A stretch of DNA of 64,000 nt, from contig NW_001798998.1 in the NCBI RefSeq assembly GCF_000165425.1, forward strand, positions 114,835 to 178,834. The letters are read 5' to 3'. The first letter of the stretch is position 1, and every line of letters starts with the position of its first letter. Source of the DNA: Paramecium tetraurelia (Eukaryota; Ciliophora; Oligohymenophorea; Peniculida; Parameciidae). Both the position numbers and the translations under genes were made by a program. The notes under the pieces were generated by a model. The model worked only from the letters and a program-made list of their open reading frames with translations. It ran no database searches and was not told the origin of the DNA. Of this stretch, positions 58,769-64,000 are shown piece by piece.

Positions 58769-61700
58769 TCATAAATTCCTCCTAATATTCTATCTATGTT
58801 AATCATGTAATGCATTTCTCACAATATGTTAATATTAATTTAATAAAATAATCTTCGAAATTTAGTCTACTTTATCCATATCTAATTTATATTTATCCCA
58901 ATCTAGATCATCATCAGTTATTTATTCTAATTCTTGACCTAGGTTATTATAATATAAGGTGAAAAAATTAACTAATGATATTGGATAAGATGTTATCACA
59001 ACTTTGCCAGAACTCAAACAAACATAGAGTGAATGGCCGTTGTGTTCCTCTTCAGCATGTAAACTCAAGTTGCCAGATTAATTGTTATTACATGAACCTA
59101 AGCAATATGTTTTCAAACAAAGTAAACAAACAGAAATATCTTTACTATTTTGAAAGTTTAAGTTAAAAAAGCCACACTTTTTGCATAAGTTCTTGATATA
59201 TCTAAGTCGAAAAATTTCAAAATTATTTCCCAATAGTGTGGCTATTTAATTTGATATTTCATTTTAAATTTGATAAAAATCTGCAATACATTTTGATGAT
59301 ATTTTATATTATTAACTATGAAAGAGTTTCTCCTTGAATTCTATTTCGAAAAAGTTAAAAAATATTTTAACTATGTCATCATTTTGTATTGGCAATGATA
59401 ACAATATATTTTAGACCCCCTATTAGAACTCATTTTTACTAATTACTTACATTACATAATTTTCGATCATCAGCATTATATCCAAAATAAATATTTATCC
59501 TTCTTTAAAATTGAGTATCTTTTACTGATATTTTACATTGCTATAATTATACCTTAGAATTTTTAAAAGTTGTTAAAAAATCTAAATCTTTCCAGATCTC
59601 TAAAAGTCAACTTTTGACACTAACATTTAGATCAAAATATTAATAAGTAACTAATAAATCATTTCGGGTACAATTAGCTCCTCATTACCTTGATGTTTTG
59701 TTAATAATTCTTTATCTAAATTTAGCTCAATTAAAGTTGCCGATGCATCTTAAATAAATTAATCAAAATGAACCTCAAGTAAAGTATTTGGAAATAAAAG
59801 ATTGCAACTTTATTAGCAAATAGGACAATGAGATATTAACCATAATGGTAAGTCTTTATTGAATTTATTTAAAAATGAGTTTACTAGGCATTCAAAATGA
59901 AACTAATGCTTGCAACTAGATATATAAAACAGATTTAATTTCGAGTCATTTAATAGGTTTTATAATGTAGTCGGCATAGTCTCATATAGGTCTTATTTTG
60001 CAAATGTTTAGATTAAAATAGGGGTATATCTATCATTGTTGGTTAAGATCAATTTACATGACTAGCAGTAATCGTTTTCATCATATTTTTCTTATGGTAT
60101 TTCTAATTGAACGTTGAAATCTAATTATTGATTAAATTTAGTCTATTTCTAAAGATATTTATTTTTCATCTTGCATTTATCTGAAACCAATATTTAAGTA
60201 TTTTATGATTATAATGTGCTTGATCCTATTTAAAATATTTATTTTAAATTATCAATAATACGAGTCATATGTGTTACACAGGTTTAATCATTAGAATTTT
60301 ATTATTAAGCAAGTGAATGTATTAATGCAAATACCTCTTAATCAATCATATTTTATTATTTAAATAAAATAATAATCAAATAATTTAGTAGTTGATAAGT
60401 TTATATGGGTTATTGATGATTCTATTATATTTAATAAATCAACTATTAAATAAATGGTTTATTAGCCAGTAGGAGAAACTTATCAAAAAATATTTAATTT
60501 GCATTTGGATTAATTTACCTGATGATCTCATCAGCTTTATATTGAATGTAATTTCCATAAGTGATAAATTCTTATGATTTTCTTTGATCTATTAATCTGT
60601 CTAAGAATTATCCTTAAATTGTTGTATTTTTCTAGAATAAGATAGGATCAAAATATTATGGAACATCCTTTTTTAGAGTAAATTTTTTAGATATCTAGTC
60701 CAATTGACATACCTCTTAAACAAAATTCTGTATTTATTAATTAGTTGCTATTTTTAATTATGATATGTATTTCTTTATTTCATTATAGCTCAAACTTGAG
60801 GATTGATTGAATATATTTATTATTGCATAATGAATGGTCGATTTAAGCTAATCAGGATATAAGTCTATTTTTTCTTCTAACATTTATAAAACATTCCAAA
60901 AATCTATATCTGATGATATTACGTTTAATAAAATGGAACTATAATTTATGAGGATAATTACTTATAAATTTAAGATGCTACAATTTAAATAGGAATTCTG
61001 AAGTTTTAAAATACATCATCTAAAATCAATAATCCATCCTGCTAAAATAAAAATAGGAATAACTTTATGAAAGCAAGATCAATAGATTCCAGTTAGTTAT
61101 TTATATTTGAATATTTAAAATATAATTTCTTTTATGAATCAAAATTAAAAGAAATAAAATTTTAAAGGCATTCAATTAGTAAATAATTAAACAATTTCTT
61201 TAAATCCTTCAAGCATTCTATTCTAAGAACTTACATCAAATGTTTTAGAAATCCTTATTTATCAACAAATTAACCATCAAAATACTCAAGAATTAACATT
61301 TCAATAAAAATTAGATTTGTAACTATGGGTCTTTTCAAAAGTTTTAGACTTAATAGCAGATATGCATCATATACTTCTTTCTACTTTTATGGAAAGGCCT
61401 CAGTGTTTATGTAATCTGAATAGAAATCATCAATTTATTCAAAATTTCTATAATTTTCCATGTCTTAGATTAATTGTAAATAACATTGATACAAAATTAT
61501 TCTTGATAGATTTCTTTTTCCAATCTGTTTGGGCATCAGACTTCTCAAGCTTTTAAGCATACTATTAAATATCTTAAGTTGAAGTGAGATATAATTAATA
61601 AGAATAGCAACTGTAATTAGATCATTTTATTAAACAACAAGTTTATCGAATTTGAATCTCCTCGTTTCCTTTTTAACATTATTATAGGAATGGAGCAATT

Positions 61701-63087
61701 ATGTTAAGAAAAATTGCCTTTATTAAAAATCCTCATAATCCTTTTCGGAAATGATTGTCATTTAAAACGAATCAAATTTATCATCTAAAATTTATTTGAA
61801 TGAGTTCATGATAGCATACTTAAACCATTTGATTTCAATTCTAAATGTTAATAGATTTAAATGTAAATATGAAAAATCTTAACTATACTCAACATTTTAA
61901 AAATATAGTTATTGACTCAAAATAAGGCTTTGTAGATAAGGAGAACAAATTTTAGGATTTAAAAAGGTTTCTATCGTTTCTTAAGGACAAAATTGTGTAT
62001 GTTGACCTCTAAATAATGTTATGTATAAATAAACAAAGTTCTTCTCGTTTTCTAATTGATGTTTTTGCAAAGAAAGAATTTCTTGTGATTCGTTATATTC
62101 TGTTGCCTTTAGAGTAACGACATTTTTCCCTTTATCACAATTTTCTAATTTCTCATGTATAATTTTTAACTTATTGAAGACATCTTAATTTAGTTAGTAA
62201 AATTTATGAAATTTGTGAAAATTATTCATAAAAATTAAGTGTGTTAGCTATTTAAATTAATCGTCAGCATGAAAAGCATAAAAAATTTATACTATTTATT
62301 CTCCTTTATAAGGTCCTAATGATTCTAAAACTAATTATCTTTCAAAAATGTCTTGCAATATTAATTGTTTGGAATTCGTATCAATTTGTTATAAAATAGT
62401 AGTGATCAAAAAGATATTCTTATGATCAACTTCTATAAACCAAGATATAAATTTAATTAATAGCTGATGAAAATAAAGTGCTTTGCAAAAGCTTACATAA
62501 TAGTCCTATATACCAATGGCCTCTTATATTTTTTTCAAGTTCCATCTAACAGCAATATCATAAATCTTAACATAAGTTGGAAGGATGAAAGTCTTAGGTT
62601 GAATTTCAAGGTATAGCTAATTTAAGATATTATTGAGACATTTAATAAGCATTTAAGTATTATTTTGGATCTCATCAGGTATTTATGATAGAATTTCTTC
62701 TTTATTTATATGAGCATGACCCTGATGATGATCACAAATTCCTAATTTAAGAGAATTAATATCTCCGCAGTCACAACATCCACTAGTGTCCTTAAGAACA
62801 AATTTATGATCTAAAATATTATTCATAATACTTATGTGTTTGTTAATATCAAAGCATTTGACGCAAATCATATGATGAGTGTCTCCAGAGCAATCAAAAC
62901 ATTGAAAACTCAACTCTCCTTTTGGAATATGAGCTCCACATACAGAATGTACTTTTTATTTATGATCTTATAATTATAAAGATTTCTTTGAAATCAAAAG
63001 ATTGTACAATTACTCCATTTCTACTTGTTGTTGATTATTATTGTAGAGACTTTACAATTCTGATTCGATTGTTTCCATTGACATCAT
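58769..63087 (-). CDS. UBR1/UBR2-type E3 ubiquitin ligase (N-recognin), about 1430 aa
   Basis: ATG 63087 (MMSMETIESELQSLYNNN) to TGA 58769. The N-terminal UBR box has the full zinc pattern (HSVCGAHI, FQCFDCSGDTHHMICVKCFD, HKFVLKDTSGCCDCGD, CDHHQGHA) that binds destabilising N-termini. A long helical middle follows. Near the C-terminus is a RING-like module (ISSCKHQFHFECLVNS...SHCPICQQSC; the first Cys pair is less clear), and the family-specific C-terminal UAIN-type domain (LCKKCGFFNLNF, CLLCLKTYCLGSCNN, EEHNGHSLYVCLSSGKV, FTLYYNNLGQELE). The length leaves room for one or more short introns (span minus frame leaves a remainder of 2); I did not place them. Somewhat shorter than animal UBR1 (~1750). 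Confidence 0.85.
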
Positions 63088-64000
63088 GATTGATTAAAAT
63101 ATTTAATAAAATATTTTTATTTTTGCAATACTTTTAAAATGAAAAGCCTCATTTCTGATGAAGTTAAGAAAACTTAATATAATTTTTTTTAAGTCTTTAA
63201 AATTAAAATTATACATATTTATTCTTTCAATATTTCATTTATATTCAAGAAAATCAAAGAGAATTTTTCCCTTTAATTTTTGAATGAAATATAAAATTTT
63301 AATTATTAATATAAATAAGGAAACTAATATAATTTAATTGATAGAAATAATAGTGATATGAAATACATTATTGTAAACCTAGATTAATTAATATTCAATT
63401 CTTCCCTATATATAATAACTTAATTTATAATCTTGTGAGGGATTTAGAATGATATATCACATAATTTTATTTAACTCAAAGTGAATAGTAAATTATAATT
63501 GTTTATTAAATATTTGTGATGACTTATTAATAGCTTTATTATATATTGTAAATCAAATTCATAATCTAAATGAACTTAATCTCTTTATTTGCATAAATTC
63601 CAATTTTAATTTATTAATACAATTTTATAATGGTTCAGTATATATGATAATAAGAATAAAGTTTAGAATAAAGTATTTAAAGGGAAAAACACACATATCC
63701 TCAGAGTATATAATTTTCCACTTACCTAATAAATAGAAGATTTTAAAAAAGTTAAGTTGATATCACAAATTAGACTTAATTTAAGGTACAACATAAATTG
63801 TTTTCAACCATTCGTATAATCTAAATATCTCTTCGTTATTTGAAAGGAATAGTAAGTTTGCAAAATTTGAGTGCATTTATTTCCACATTGTTTATTAAGT
63901 ATTTTAAAATATGTATTAAACTCTTAGAGAAATGAAGTTAAAGCAATTGATCTCCTGATAGATGTAAAATATAAATATAAACATAAAGTCATTTGTTTTC
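63088..64000. other. AT-rich intergenic to window end
   Basis: Upstream of the UBR gene. No coding frame, tRNA fold or repeat noticed on either strand. Confidence 0.45.

Overview
The window reads as ciliate macronuclear DNA, most likely Paramecium. Three things point there. Long open frames appear only when TAA and TAG are read as glutamine and TGA as the sole stop. Nearly all introns are 19-33 nt (commonly 22-25 nt) with GT..AG ends and repeatedly restore frame and conserved motifs. Genes are tightly packed, with convergent stops only 8-12 nt apart, in very AT-rich DNA. All gene models below use that code. Calls come from reading the sequence and from family knowledge; no database search was possible.

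Layout. 1-13 kb: a CNG/HCN-type K+ channel (minus) and a 3019-residue IP3/ryanodine-receptor-type Ca2+ release channel (plus). 13.7-24.6 kb: a Prp2/DHX16 spliceosomal helicase, a secretory membrane protein, a bZIP protein, a CXC (tesmin/LIN54) protein and several ciliate-specific proteins. 24.9-26.3 kb: seven tRNA-shaped genes, partly in tandem duplication, with discordant anticodon loops. 26.7-30 kb: an FG nucleoporin and an extended-PHD protein with two small genes between them. 30.4-38.9 kb: a membrane-protein candidate, a kinase with an N-terminal lipid-binding-like domain, a Tim22 translocase subunit, an RRM protein, an eroded SET gene, a glutathione-peroxidase-like protein lacking its catalytic residue, and a coiled-coil protein. 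38.9-45.9 kb: two diverged tandem copies of a long leucine-rich-repeat gene. 45.9-55 kb: a decayed ULK-like kinase, a coiled-coil protein, a DNAJC17-like factor, a plasma-membrane-type Ca2+ ATPase, a 4-TM protein and two genes interrupted by in-frame TGA. 55.3-57 kb: a tRNA-Met, then a ~165 bp inverted repeat carrying two tRNA-Lys copies around an assembly gap and a GC-rich island. 57.3-63 kb: a small ORF, a Rab GTPase and a UBR-type ubiquitin ligase.

Taken together the functions are mixed housekeeping: splicing (DHX16, DNAJC17), import and trafficking (Tim22, Rab, Nup), Ca2+ and K+ signalling (release channel, Ca2+ pump, CNG channel) and ubiquitin turnover. There is no operon logic, as expected for a eukaryote. 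The least explained parts are the tRNA-like array, the inverted tRNA-Lys repeat with its GC-rich spacer, and a set of genes whose frames jump by one base or contain TGA without a usable intron.
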